A stretch of DNA of 64,000 nt from Doryteuthis pealeii (GCA_023376005.1 CM042147.1:121171673-121235672), one strand, 5' to 3'. Positions 22,660 to 31,705 are shown, counted from the first letter of the stretch. Notes: a model not told the origin generated them from the sequence alone. Translations and numbers: made by a program.

Positions 22660-22723
22660 AAGTTATAAGTATATGGGTCCTGATGAAATCATATAGATTG
22701 AAACCCTGGTAGACCTATAACTT
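22660..22723 (+). ncRNA. Predicted type I hammerhead ribozyme
   Basis: All conserved core bases are visible. Stem I: 22672-22679 (TATGGGTC) pairs with 22712-22719 (GACCTATA), 8 bp including one G-U. CTGATGA is at 22680-22686. Stem II: AATC (22687-22690) pairs with GATT (22696-22699) around a 5-nt loop. GAAA is at 22700-22703. The minimal stem III is AC (22703-22704) with GT (22709-22710) around CCTG. H17 is A22711, so cleavage is predicted after 22711. An outer helix AAGTT (22660-22664)/AACTT (22719-22723) closes an internal loop, as in tertiary-stabilised hammerheads. Short stem III is known in ribozymes of Penelope-like elements and animal retrozymes. Activity is not shown. The GUA triplet is less usual than GUC. 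Confidence 0.7.
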
Positions 22724-22800
22724 TTTTGTTTCATTATAGCTCTATGTTTATGATATATTGAGCACACTTGGATAAGTTGCTAATGCCAATGCCACTGCAA
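22724..22800 (+). repeat. Family Q-like segment after the ribozyme
   Basis: 'tagctctatg...tatattgagcac' resembles the paired GCTCTGT...TTGAGCTC motif at 15300, 22945, 46057 and 56165, suggesting a common element body downstream of the hammerhead. Confidence 0.4.
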
Positions 22801-22809
22801 CAGAAAGGT

Positions 22810-22842
<33 letters not shown>

Positions 22843-23000
22843 CTTTCAAAGAAAGAAAAACTTGGTTATTACAAATTTATTTCGACTAGATGACAGTTTT
22901 GACCAAATGACGGTTTGTTAAGCTTTTCTTTCTTTGAAAGTATAAATATTGCTCCGTATATAGTTAATTTATTAGTTATTATACATTGAGCTCTCTCAGG
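22801..23000. repeat. TA microsatellite with snap-back repeat and family Q-like segment
   Basis: (TA)n 22810-22842, then inverted arms 'tactttcaaagaaagaaaa' (22842-22860) and complement (22925-22944). The minus strand inside reads 'agtcgaaataaatttgtaat', a decayed GAAA...GUA ribozyme-like half. 'attgctccgtatatag...cattgagctctc' follows. Confidence 0.55.
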
Positions 23001-23139
23001 ATTTGTAAAAATCCTTGTATAAATATATAAGTTTGCATCAACATGAGCATGTATTGTGGATGAACAGGAGATATTGATGATCCCAAATAGAATTATCCCC
23101 TACATACCAGTCGACTGGATACTTTTACACATGTAATAA

Positions 23140-23270
23140 TACCCTTGCTGGTCACGTGGCACCAAATCTAATACGATGTTGGTCGGGGTGCCAAATGTAA
23201 TACTATGATATGGTCACGGGACCAAATGTAATACTATACTGTCGCGGCATCGAATCTAACGCGATGGGTG
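23140..23270. repeat. Imperfect short tandem repeat
   Basis: The phrase 'accaaatctaatac' or a close variant occurs four times at 40-60 bp spacing, each preceded by a 'ggtcacg/ggtcggg'-like stretch. Confidence 0.5.
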
Positions 23271-24010
23271 TTCTTTGACCCACAGGAAAGTTGAAGTGCT
23301 TGTTCCGGGCTGTACCTGAAAATGACCAAATTCACCAAGGTTGTTCCACAATTAACGCGAACGTGTTTTTAACAATAAAAGACCTTTATTAATCATACAG
23401 TGATTAAAAATCATGTACAACCACAAAGGGGTATCGAGTTGAAGTTGAGTCGGTATTTTGTGGACTGACTGGCGATATATGCTGGGTTCTGATACAAATT
23501 CAGGACTTTGAGTAGCAAGATGACAAAGCAAAGACGGTGACAAGGGCCATGAGACGGAGCTATCAATCTGCTAGAGAAGCAGTTGTCCAATCTGGTCAAG
23601 AACCAGCTGTCCGATCTGGTCAAGGACCAGCTCTCCACTCTGGTCAAGAACCAGCTCTCCAATCTGCCTGGAACCCATTTGAGACTTCTTTTATGGGTTC
23701 CAAACCCCTGAATCCAGGGCTCTGATTGGCCAGCCAATAGAAATGCCGGACCAATGGCCCTACAGTGTAAACATCAGGAGGTGTACAAAAACCCACCCAC
23801 GCAGTCGGATTTGATTGGATGGCCAATTGAAATCATGGCCTTGGGTTACACATCTTGGAGGGGGGTCAACAAGTCTCCACCCCAGTTTCCTGATTGGTGA
23901 GGCACCTGACAATATTTTTATTATTGTATAAATGGTCTTGTCAGTTGCTATGATAATTCCCAGAAATTGACCTAAGACCACCCGGGCGAATTTGTGATTC
24001 TTAACTAATC
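23271..24010. other. Unassigned transposon-like region with 24-bp tandem repeats
   Basis: Higher GC than its surroundings. Three and a half 24-bp units ('ggtcaagaaccagctctcc') lie at about 23578-23665. AATAAA occurs at 23371-23376 and 'gtataaatgg' near 23926. These are LTR-like ingredients, but no ends were found. Overlapping open frames on both strands are not credible genes. Confidence 0.4.
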
Positions 24011-24071
24011 AACATTTTAAAGATTTAATCTTTAAACTGTTTTTGTTCGAGACATGGAGATGTCAGCAGTT

Positions 24072-24420
24072 ATATAAACCAGTCATTTGTTTTTATATCA
24101 ACCAAATTTTTTAGCCTTTAAAATCTCCGCTGTTCGAGTAATAAATTTCCTTATCTTGTATAGTCTCCACGTAAATGACAACATTTGTATGAAACAGTAT
24201 TTTGCTTCATATCAACCTATTTCTGCCATTAGAAGTTCAACATTATTTCCTATCTTGTGTCAATGCTACAAGAATGATAATATATATTTATATGAAAACA
24301 TTTGTATAAACAAAAAGTCATTTGTGTTATATCAACCATCAACCGACTTTTAGCCATTAGAATTTCTTTGTGTTAGAGTAATTAATTTTATCTAGTGTTG
24401 ACTTTACCACACCACTGACT
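24072..24420 (+). repeat. Degenerate ~125-bp tandem repeat, about 3 copies
   Basis: The order 'gtcatttg..ttatatcaacc', 'ttagccattagaatttc', 'gagtaat.aattt', 'tatcttgtgt' recurs three times with heavy divergence. Confidence 0.6.
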
Positions 24421-24523
24421 TGTACTCTAATCTAAGTCGCTTGTACAACTCTAGACTCAATTGTTATTTTTAAGTATCTAGTCAGATATTGCCAATCAGT
24501 CCATAACACTACTACAGTGTTAT

Positions 24524-24775
24524 ACACGCACACACATATATATATATATATATATGAATTTGATATATTGAAAAAACAAATGATGTTTACAAATGCATGG
24601 GCTCATCAGGAGAGAATGTGCAACCGTTTCGGGGCCTTCCTCTCAACAAAACGGTTGCACATTCTCTCCTGATGATCCCATGCATTTGTAAACATTTTTT
24701 CAATATATAAAATTCACACTGTCGGATTAAGTTCCTTTTATTTCACTCATATATATATATATATATATATATATT
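24524..24775. repeat. Snap-back repeat between two TA microsatellites
   Basis: Arms about 24566-24645 and 24652-24712 are near-perfect complements ('acaaatgcatgggctcatca', 'gagaatgtgcaaccgttt'). The minus strand holds 'ggccccgaaacggttg' and CTGATGAG, but in an order that does not close a hammerhead. 'cactgtcggattaagttcc' before the right microsatellite recurs at 60195 and 46995. Confidence 0.8.
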
Positions 24776-24778
24776 TAT

Positions 24779-24990
24779 TTATTTTACAATGTTTTCATAG
24801 ATCAATGTTCATTATCAGCGACTGCGGTTTCATGCCAAAGGCAATCATCAGGCTGAGGAGTAAGATCCTATGGTGTTTGTTGGAGTTCTTTACTCAATGT
24901 CACATTTAGGATTGATGATTGCCTTTGGCATGAAACCGCGGTCGCTGATAATGAACATTGATCTATGAAAACATTGTAAAATAAATAAAT
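24779..24990. repeat. Palindromic repeat containing a hammerhead in one arm
   Basis: Arm 24779-24850 is nearly the exact complement of 24909-24990. The centre (24852-24908) is unpaired. The left arm read on the minus strand has an intact hammerhead core. The right arm read on the plus strand has TTGATGA in place of CTGATGA but keeps GAAAC-CGCG-GTC. Confidence 0.9.
24796..24872 (-). ncRNA. Predicted type I hammerhead ribozyme with canonical GUC
   Basis: Read on the minus strand. Stem I: UCAGC (24856-24852) pairs with GCUGA (24819-24815). CUGAUGA is 24851-24845. Stem II: UGCC/GGCA closes a UUU loop (24843-24833) above a U-U pair. GAAA is 24831-24828. Stem III: A24828-U24821 and C24827-G24822 around loop CGCA. 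The cleavage triplet is G24822-U24821-C24820, with cleavage predicted between 24820 and 24819. An outer 8-bp helix joins 24872-24864 to 24803-24796 with one bulged G, leaving 7/11-nt internal loops able to contact stem II loop. Every invariant core base is present. The structure is by eye only. Confidence 0.75.
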
Positions 24991-25059
24991 ATTAGCTCTT
25001 ACAAACTGTGATTGAGCACTGTATTTTCTTTGTTTCATCGCAAAAAAAATTTTGTTTTT

Positions 25060-25091
25060 ACATATACCTATATATATATATATATATATGT

Positions 25092-25126
<35 letters not shown>

Positions 25127-25130
25127 CAAC
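25060..25130. repeat. (TA)n-(TG)n microsatellite
   Basis: About 30 bp TA followed by about 38 bp TG. The open frames over it are low-complexity artefacts. Confidence 0.95.
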
Positions 25131-25916
25131 CAAACTAAATTATTTATTATTAACAGATTGGTTTTCACTAATTTTCTCATCTTTTTTTGTTTTGTTTTTT
25201 TTGTTTTTCTTCCAAAAGTTATGGCTGTGTACCCTCTGACTTTCTTTGAATATCTGTTTTTGTTTTGTTTTTGTTTTTTCCTGGAATGTCACTGAATTCC
25301 AGAACACAATGAACAACAGAGGAAGGTCAGAAGGTCTATCACCAAAAAATGTTGTTTAATGCACAACAACAAAGACGAGGAAATCGTTTTTAAACCAACT
25401 CAACTCATATCTATTAAAATAGCCTCACAAAATCCAGAGAGAAAAGAAAAAAATTTTTTAAAAATGAAAATAAATAAATAAAAACATGATGATCATTCAA
25501 CATTTCTAAATTCTACAAAGCATCCACTTCAGGAATCCATTATTAATATTTATAAATACAAGATGGCTGAATGCTAACAGTTTTAAATCTAGAAAAAAAA
25601 AAAAAAAAAAATGAAAAAAGAAAGAAAAAGAAAGATTCAGCTACTTTATTCCTGTTTCCTAGCAACACCTTTCTAGGATAGCTTATAATATTCAAACTGA
25701 TCAAAAGCCAACTTGACCTAACACTTTTAATCATAAGTGCATTGTCTTCCTCTAAGTCTTACAGCATGGTCTGTGTTTTAACGCACTCTTTTAAAAACCA
25801 TGCGCCACTTTTAACGCATCCTATAACGTATCCCACCATCCACTTAGCGAGTACTTAACATCCTGTTGCAACTAACATTTACATTTAAAAGTGCGAGGAA
25901 ATGACATTTTTAGAAT
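25131..25916. other. No recognised gene
   Basis: T-rich then A-rich sequence with poly(A) near 25590-25612. Nothing supportable. Confidence 0.4.
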
Positions 25917-26049
25917 TAAATTAACATCCTCATCTTAATAAAAAGAATTAACATCCTCATCTTAATAAAAAGAATTAACATCCTCATCTTAATAAAAAGA
26001 ATTAACATCCTCATCTTAATAAAAAGAATTAACATCCTCATCTTAATAA
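25917..26049 (+). repeat. 27-bp minisatellite, 5 copies
   Basis: 'aattaacatcctcatc' + 'ttaataaaaag' repeated almost without change, so the array is probably recent. Confidence 0.95.
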
Positions 26050-26074
26050 TAAAAAAATGTTATAACACTTACAT

Positions 26075-26360
26075 ATATTTATCCAACCCCTTCACACGAG
26101 CAGGATGCAAGACATGGGTCAATTTTTAACAGGTTTGAATTCAGAGTTTTCCTTCTCCTAGACTGGTTGTTATGGCAAGGTTAAAGAGTCCAGTCTGCCC
26201 TACTATTTACTCATAGCTGGAGGGAGAATAGTTAGATTCATACCTTTCCCAAAGGTATTAGCACGATGTGAAATACAAACAACTTCATTCAGGATTGAAC
26301 TCAGGTTGCCAATTCTATTTCTTATGAGGATAACTGTTACACCACCTGTGCCTCCACTTT
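26075..26360 (+). repeat. Repeat family C, long copy
   Basis: Full order from 'atccaaccccttcacacgag' through 'gtccagtctgccctac' to a tRNA-like terminal phrase 'attgaactcaggttgcc...ataactgttacacca'. The end resembles the complement of a tRNA head, so family C may itself be a tRNA-SINE read on the minus strand. That is inference. Confidence 0.75.
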
Positions 26361-26397
26361 TTCCATGTAGTTAAAAGGCTGAGATTGCACATGTAAA

Positions 26398-26530
26398 TAT
26401 ACACCCAACTACTCCAACACAAGCAGGATGTGATACAAGGTTGATTTTTAAATGGATTAAAACTGATTCGAATCTAGAGTTTTCCTTCTCCTGAACTGGT
26501 TGCCTTACCAAGGCTAAAGAACCCAGTCTT
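26398..26530 (+). repeat. Repeat family C, partial
   Basis: From 'acaagcaggatgtgatac' to 'aaagaacccagtcttg'. It then joins unit I directly, the same joint as at 29375. Confidence 0.75.
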
Positions 26531-26689
26531 GGTTGAGAAGTCTGGTTCAAAATTTAAAAAATGTGATTACATGGAATATAAGCCTTGTGTTATCCCTGCT
26601 AATGGCAGTTCCGGAACACACAGCTACATAAGAATAAAGACGATCAGAAGAATAATAGAAGAAGTAATAAGAGAGTATACAACACTATG

Positions 26690-26690
<1 letters not shown>
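26531..26690 (+). repeat. Unit I plus terminal fragment of LTR-H
   Basis: 'gagaagtctggttcaaaatt' to 'ccctgctaatggcag' matches 27040-27120 and 29380-29455. It then ends with 'agaagaataatagaag...agagagtatacaac', the last ~50 bp of LTR-H, directly against the RTE-like tail. Confidence 0.7.
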
Positions 26691-26726
<36 letters not shown>

Positions 26727-27005
26727 GTCTTGCCAGCAGCATGAATATCCATGACAATCTCTCGCCAACCATCCCTATCATTCATTGCCCCAGGCAGGTC
26801 TTCTGCACAGCATCCAGTATCCGCGCAGAGTTGGTCAATGTAGATCTTTGCTGGGCAGTCCGCGCTAGTGTTCCCATATGCTGGCTTCCACAAGAGAACA
26901 TCACTTATGAGTTCACTTTTGCTTCTCCAATGGTGCACGGCATGCCTAGTTTGTCTCACTTGGATATGGTTTGTGATATAAGGCATAAGTCAGTTAAGAA
27001 GCCAT
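26690..27005 (-). mobile_element. 5'-truncated RTE-like LINE with (ATG)n tail
   Basis: The minus strand encodes a peptide ending ...IDQLCADTGCCAEDLPGAMN... DRDGWREIVMDIHA. This matches the characteristic C-terminal segment (DTG...L..AM.DRD.WR) of animal LINE reverse-transcriptase polyproteins. It is followed downstream by about 36 bp of (ATG/GAT)n, the short tandem-repeat tail expected of RTE-type elements. Upstream coding sequence is absent. The same fragment occurs at 28680-28955 and 30060-30180. Confidence 0.8.
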
Positions 27006-27034
27006 GATGTAAGCATTGTGTCTGCTTCAACTCC

Positions 27035-27250
27035 AGCGCGATTGAGAAGTGTGGTTCAAAATGAAAAAAAAATATGATCACATGGAATATAAGCCTTGTG
27101 TTGTCCCTGCTAATGGCAGCCTTTGCGAACCAGCTTCTACAGAACCAGACCAATTAGAAGAAATGAGAGAATGGACCCAACCAGTTAGAAGAATGTCCCA
27201 GCTATGCAAGAAACAGAATAAGGGACCAGCCAGCTACTCCAGCTATTTAC
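27035..27250 (+). repeat. Unit I with the empty LTR-H site
   Basis: Runs 'aatataagccttgtgttgtc', 'gcgaaccagcttctacag', 'gagaatggacccaaccag', 'atgtcccagctatgc'. The homologous unit at 29380-29940 carries LTR-H at 'gacc', so this copy preserves the pre-insertion sequence. Confidence 0.85.
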
Positions 27251-27364
27251 CGATAACTTGAGGAAAAACAGATAGATTCATGCCTTTCCAAGGGCCTTAG
27301 CACAAAAGGATATGTAAACAGCCTTGTCCAGGATTTGAACTCAAGTCACTGTGTGCGATGTCTT

Positions 27365-27600
27365 GAAGACTATGTAAGTAAGTAAAGTCGTCGGGATGGC
27401 CTAATGTTGGTATGAGCCATACAGCGAGTGAGTCTATCTCCTTTTCACTTGTACTAGACCAAGAAGATTGTTTTTTTTTAACGTCTGAGGTGCCACACCA
27501 CACCTACCATCAGCTCCTCACTTTACCACGCAGATCCCTGTGCTACTCATACGCTGAGTGGGCGATGGCTGGTATCGAACCAGGAACTTTGATGTAGTTC
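27365..27600 (-). mobile_element. SINE-A, minus strand
   Basis: Complement of the SINE-A tail ('agtaaagtcgtcgggatgg'), body ('ccttttcacttgtactagac') and B-box region ('ggtatcgaaccagg'). The extreme tRNA head is replaced after 27600. Confidence 0.85.
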
Positions 27601-27784
27601 ATCTTTTATTTGATTGTTTTGTATAGATGAGCTGATTGAGCTGCTCTTGATTTTGTCCTTTGACTGTGTCTTGTCACTAACACTGCTGTCACTAGTGCTG
27701 AAATGTATTGCCCACCGCCTAACTGTACTCACATTTATTGCTTGCTCTACATAAATGTTCATCAAGCATCAATGAATGTCAACA

Positions 27785-28255
27785 GGTTCAGATGGATTCA
27801 TAGCTTTCCCAAAGGCATTAGTGGGATGTGACACAAGGTCAATCTTTAAATGGATTAAAACTTATGTGAATTCTGAGTTTTCCTTCTCATAAACTGGTTG
27901 CCTTACTAACACTAAGAACCCAGTCTGCCCTACTATTTACTGATAACTAGGAGTAGAACAGATGGATTCGTGCCTTTCCCAAGGGCATTAGTAGAATGTG
28001 ACACAAGGTCAATCTTTAAATGGATTAAAACTTATGTGAATTCTGAGTTTTCCTTCTCTAAATCTATTTGCTTTACTAATACTAAGAACCCAGTCTGCCC
28101 TACTATTTACTGATAATTAGGAGCAGAACAGATGAATTCATGCCTTTCCCAAGGGCATAAATGTAAAGTGACACTAAAACATCCCCATCCAGGATTTGAA
28201 CTTGAGCCACCAATTTAATTTCCTACAATGATAACCATTAAGCTAAGCACTCCTC
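27785..28255 (+). repeat. Repeat family C, tandem pair
   Basis: Two ~170-bp segments repeat 'gatggattcatgcctttccc', 'aatctttaaatggattaaaa', 'cccagtctgccctactattt' at about 27790, 27965 and 28130. The last ends with the tRNA-like phrase 'gatttgaacttgagccacc'. Confidence 0.75.
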
Positions 28256-28389
28256 TTTCATGACACTTGTTGCTGAAATAATATCTAAGGTCAGTAGAGA
28301 TCATCTTTGATTAGCAACTCTGACACAATCTATTTTTACCCCTGCAGTTATAATTGTAATGCTACTGAACTCCCACTACCAATAAATTC

Positions 28390-28643
28390 TAATAGTAACA
28401 ACATTTGGACCATATGACCTTAAGGCACCCCTTTTTGATCTCAAATAAGAAAGGACATGTTTTTCATTTACACCGTCAATATTCGGTTGTTTTAACAGAC
28501 GATTTTTAGATTTTAAAAAAAATTATAAAACTGACCCCTAACCCTAACAAACAACCAGATATTGACGGTGTAAATGAAAAACATGTCCTTTCTTAATCAA
28601 GATCAAAAAGGGGTGCCTAAAGGTAATATGGTTCCAACATTTA
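28390..28643. mobile_element. Fold-back MITE family J, complete
   Basis: Left arm ('accttaaggcacccctt', 'aaaggacatgtttttcat', 'ttacaccgtcaatatt') and right arm (complement, 28550-28640) are about 85 bp each. The loop is 'cagacgatttttag...cccctaaccctaac'. No coding sequence. Confidence 0.9.
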
Positions 28644-28649
28644 AAATGA

Positions 28650-28955
28650 TATGATCTTATTTGTGGCAGAATGATGTAAAGGCTATGTCATCATCATCAT
28701 CATCATGTCTTGCCTGCAGCATGGATATCCATGACAATCTCTCGCCAACCATCCCTATCATTCATTGCCCCAGGCAGGTCCTCTGCACAACATCCAGTAT
28801 CTGCGCAGAGTTGGTCAATGTAGATCTTTGCTGGGCAGCCCGCACTGGTGTTCCCATATGCTGGCTTCCACAAGAGAACATCACTTATGAGTTCACCTTT
28901 GCTTCTCCAGCAGTGCCCAGCATGTCTAGTTTATCTCACTCGGATGGTTTGTGAT
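28650..28955 (-). mobile_element. RTE-like LINE tail, second copy
   Basis: Nearly identical to 26690-26950 over the coding remnant, with a shorter (ATG)n tail. The 40 bp left of it ('atgatcttatttgtggcag') also precedes the third copy at 30025. Those two therefore arose by segmental duplication, not by separate insertion. Confidence 0.8.
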
Positions 28956-28961
28956 ATATAT

Positions 28962-29260
28962 ATATATTTACCAACCCCTCTGCACGAGCAGGATGCGACA
29001 CAAGGTCAATTTCTTAAGCGGTGTTTAACAGTTTGCTCTTAATTCAGAGTTTTCCTTCTCCTAGACTGGTTACCTAGCCATGGTTAAAGTGTCCAGTCTG
29101 CCCTGCTATTTATCCATAGCTGGAGGGAGAATTGGATTCATACCTTTCCCAAGGGTATTAGCGCCATGTGAAATACCAACGGCTTCGTCCAAAAATTGAA
29201 CTCGCGTTGACGAGTCCATTTCCTATGACTCTAACCATTAGACCACGCACTTAAGTGATA
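28962..29260 (+). repeat. Repeat family C, long copy after TA repeat
   Basis: 'accaacccctctgcacgagc' through 'gtccagtctgccctgc' to 'gactctaaccattagaccac'. The end reads like the complement of a tRNA A-box region. Confidence 0.8.
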
Positions 29261-29274
29261 GAAGCCATGATGTA

Positions 29275-29513
29275 AGCAGCACAAGGTTGATTTTTAAATG
29301 GATATAAACTGATTCGAATCTAGAGTTTTACTTCTCCTGAACTGGTTGCCTTACTAAGGCTAAAGAACCCAGTCTTGGTTGAGAAGTCTGGTTCAAAATT
29401 TTTAAAAATGTGATTACATGAAATATAAGCCTTGTGTTGTCTCTGCTAATGGCAGCCTTTGCGAACCAGCTTCTACAGAACCAGCCCAGTCAGAAGAAAT
29501 GAAGAGACAGACC
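29275..29513 (+). repeat. Repeat C fragment joined to unit I
   Basis: Repeats the joint seen at 26398-26600 (C ending 'aacccagtcttgg', then 'tgagaagtctggttcaaaat'), followed by unit I up to the LTR-H insertion point. Confidence 0.75.
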
Positions 29514-29854
29514 TGTTACATAATTGTTAGTACCCTAACATTTATGTACAGTTAGTGTAGAAACCAAAATGGCGGAATGAGTTACAGCTGGCGGCCTTCG
29601 AGGATTGAGTGACACGGGTTGACCTCATCTTGATCTCTTTTTCAGTAGATACCATGAGAATTGTCGGAAGAATGAGAAAGAAGGTCTTCTGGTTTAGATT
29701 AAAAAGAGTTAGTTTAGTTAGTATTGGCCGAACCACAGAGATAGTAAGTCGCGTTTCAGACCAGACACAAAATCCCCCAAATGGAAAGTTCCAGATACTA
29801 GAAGAAGAACATAAGATACCAAAGATGACCAGAAGAATGAGAGAGTATACCACA
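29514..29854 (+). mobile_element. Solo LTR, family H, with target duplication and known empty site
   Basis: Starts TGTTACATAATTGTTAG and ends AGAGTATACCACA, flanked by 'gacc' at 29510-29513 and 29855-29858. Shares 'ggcggccttcgaggattgag', 'cagaccagacac' and 'agaagaacataagatac' with the 10953-11424 copy but is 341 bp. The short open frame inside has no recognised domain. Unit I at 27040-27245 lacks the insert and has a single 'gacc'. Confidence 0.9.
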
Positions 29855-29940
29855 GACCCAACAAGTTAGAAGGATGTCCCAGCTATGCAAGAAACAGAAT
29901 AAGGTACCAGCCAGCTACTCCAGCCAGAAAGTAAGTAAAA
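29855..29940 (+). repeat. Unit I, right of LTR-H
   Basis: 'aagttagaaggatgtcccag' through 'aaacagaataaggtaccagc' matches 27185-27245. Confidence 0.85.
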
Positions 29941-30019
29941 TAAAGACTTAAATATACAGGAGATATATATGAATACCTCTCATCTTCTCATAAGAACTCT
30001 CTCGCCATTTATATAAAAA

Positions 30020-30180
30020 TAATATGATCTTATTTGTGGCAGAATGATGTAAAGGCTATGTCATCATCATCATCATCATCATGTCTTGCCTGCAGCATGG
30101 ATATCCATGACAATCTCTCGCCAACCATCCCTATCATTCATTGCCCCAGGCAGGTCCTCTGCACAACATCCAGTATTTGC
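30020..30180 (-). mobile_element. RTE-like LINE tail, third copy
   Basis: Matches 28650-28805, then breaks abruptly at 'acatccagtatttgc' into a sequence duplicated at 33148. Confidence 0.8.
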
Positions 30181-30262
30181 TTATTATCTTGACTCTTCTT
30201 ATCTATCGAATGTCTTCTTGATTTTTCTTTTTCTTTTGACCATTTTAGTCCTTGAATCAAGA
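30178..30262 (+). repeat. 85-bp duplicated segment (other copy 33148-33233)
   Basis: 'ttgcttattatcttgactct' through 'cattttagtccttgaat' is almost identical at both places. At 33148 it lies in repeat-poor DNA; here it is inserted between two transposon fragments. Confidence 0.85.
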
Positions 30263-30307
30263 TCAAATTTATTGTGTACAGTGCTCAGGTGCACCACAAC
30301 TCATCAA

Positions 30308-30510
30308 AGTCTCATGTCAAGTACACAGAATAATGTAGTGTCAGGAACATGAACAGTTTACAGTAGTAATATGCATGTATGTGTGCGCGTGTGTGCATAT
30401 GTATGTGGAGAGTGGCATCAGGTATAGTGTCGGCGGACTACAGGAAGCATGGAGACTTTGAAAGATTCAGTACTTCGGCAGCCTACAACAGACGCGGGCA
30501 GTTTAATACC
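30308..30510 (-). mobile_element. LINE 3' fragment
   Basis: Matches 10443-10645 including flanking 'gtctcatgtcaagtac' and 'gtaatatgcatgtatgtgtg'. Confidence 0.7.
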
Positions 30511-30654
30511 CAGAAGAAGGGGTATATAACACTCTATACCTGTTGATGTGTTTTCCTTTATAAGTTTTTTTTGCTGTGCCTTGCTTAATTCTATTTGTTT
30601 ATCTATTTCCCTGTTCTTATTTCTGTATTGTTTTATATATAATAATTCTTATTA

Positions 30655-31245
30655 CAAATGATAGCCAGTGTAAACTGTTAAAATCTAAGAGTATAATTTT
30701 AATTGTATTTTAGGGAACAACTTGCTCTGTGTCTACAGTTACAAATCAATTCCATTCTGTTGTTTAATAAATTTTTCTTATTGGGAAATGGGCGGACTGT
30801 GAAGTACCCCTTCATTTCTATTACACCCAGGTCCACTCTGACCTCTTAGGGTCTCATCTATAGGTCAAACAGATCTGTTTGAAAATTAGTCTAGAAATGA
30901 TAGCTAGTGTAAATGGTTAAAATCTAAGGGTATAATTTTAATTGTATTTTAGGGAACAACTTGCTCTGTGTCTACAGTTACAAATCAATTCCATTCTGTT
31001 GTTTAATAAATTTTTCTTATCGGGAAATTTAATTATTGTTAATTTTTCATTTAGACATAGGAAGTATTGGTCCTTCAGAGACCTGTATATGTTTAATTTC
31101 CTTAAACATGCACATCAGATGGTGAGTCTAGAGTTCTGGAGATGGGCGGACTGTGAAGTACCCCTTCATTTCTATTACTCTCAGGTCCACTCTGACCTCT
31201 TAGGGTCTCATCTATAGGTCAAACAGATCTGTTTGAAAATTAGTC
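30655..31245 (+). repeat. Tandem duplication containing repeat A fragment
   Basis: 'agtgtaaactgttaaaatct', 'gggaacaacttgctctgtgt' and 'tgggcggactgtgaagtacc' occur in both 30661-30895 and 30900-31240. The first copy lacks about 110 bp present in the second (31028-31138). Confidence 0.9.
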
Positions 31246-31549
31246 GTATTTGATGAACCATGAGGAAAAGGACCCCTTAAAAAACAACTACACAAAAATG
31301 TAAATATGAACATTCAATGAATGCGATTCCCAAACTTTTAGGCATAAAATAACCCGAGACATGTTGACATGCCTTTAAATTCAATCAATCAATCAATCAA
31401 TCACACACATACACACAATCATTCACCTCTGGTATATAGATACAGATAGCCATTAAATGGCACCATCTGGTTTTGCTGTGAGATGTCTGTATGAAAATAG
31501 TCATTCTAGAAAGGCTCAACTGTTCATAAATAACATAGATCAAAATAGG

Positions 31550-31578
31550 TATCACACACACACACACACACATATATA

Positions 31579-31625
<47 letters not shown>
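31550..31625. repeat. Palindromic (CA)n-(TA)n-(TG)n microsatellite
   Basis: CA repeat, short TA centre, TG repeat: self-complementary over about 70 bp. Confidence 0.95.
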
Positions 31626-31627
<2 letters not shown>

Positions 31628-31705
31628 TGTCGTGGTGTAATGGTTATCAAGCTAGTCTCGCAGATCCATTGCTATTAAATAGTGAGTTTGATCCTCACTC
31701 CTTAA
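31626..31705 (+). mobile_element. SINE-D head
   Basis: 'gtcgtggtgtaatggttatc' to 'gagtttgatcctcactcc', the A- and B-box-like parts, directly after the microsatellite. The tail is absent. Confidence 0.7.

Noticed and set aside
24570..24712. Third intact hammerhead in the snap-back at 24.6 kb
   Set aside because: CTGATGAG and GAAAC are both present on the minus strand, but in the order GAAAC then CTGATGAG with no usable NUH or stem between them.
29609..29869. 86-codon open frame
   Set aside because: It lies almost wholly inside solo LTR-H and has no recognised domain.
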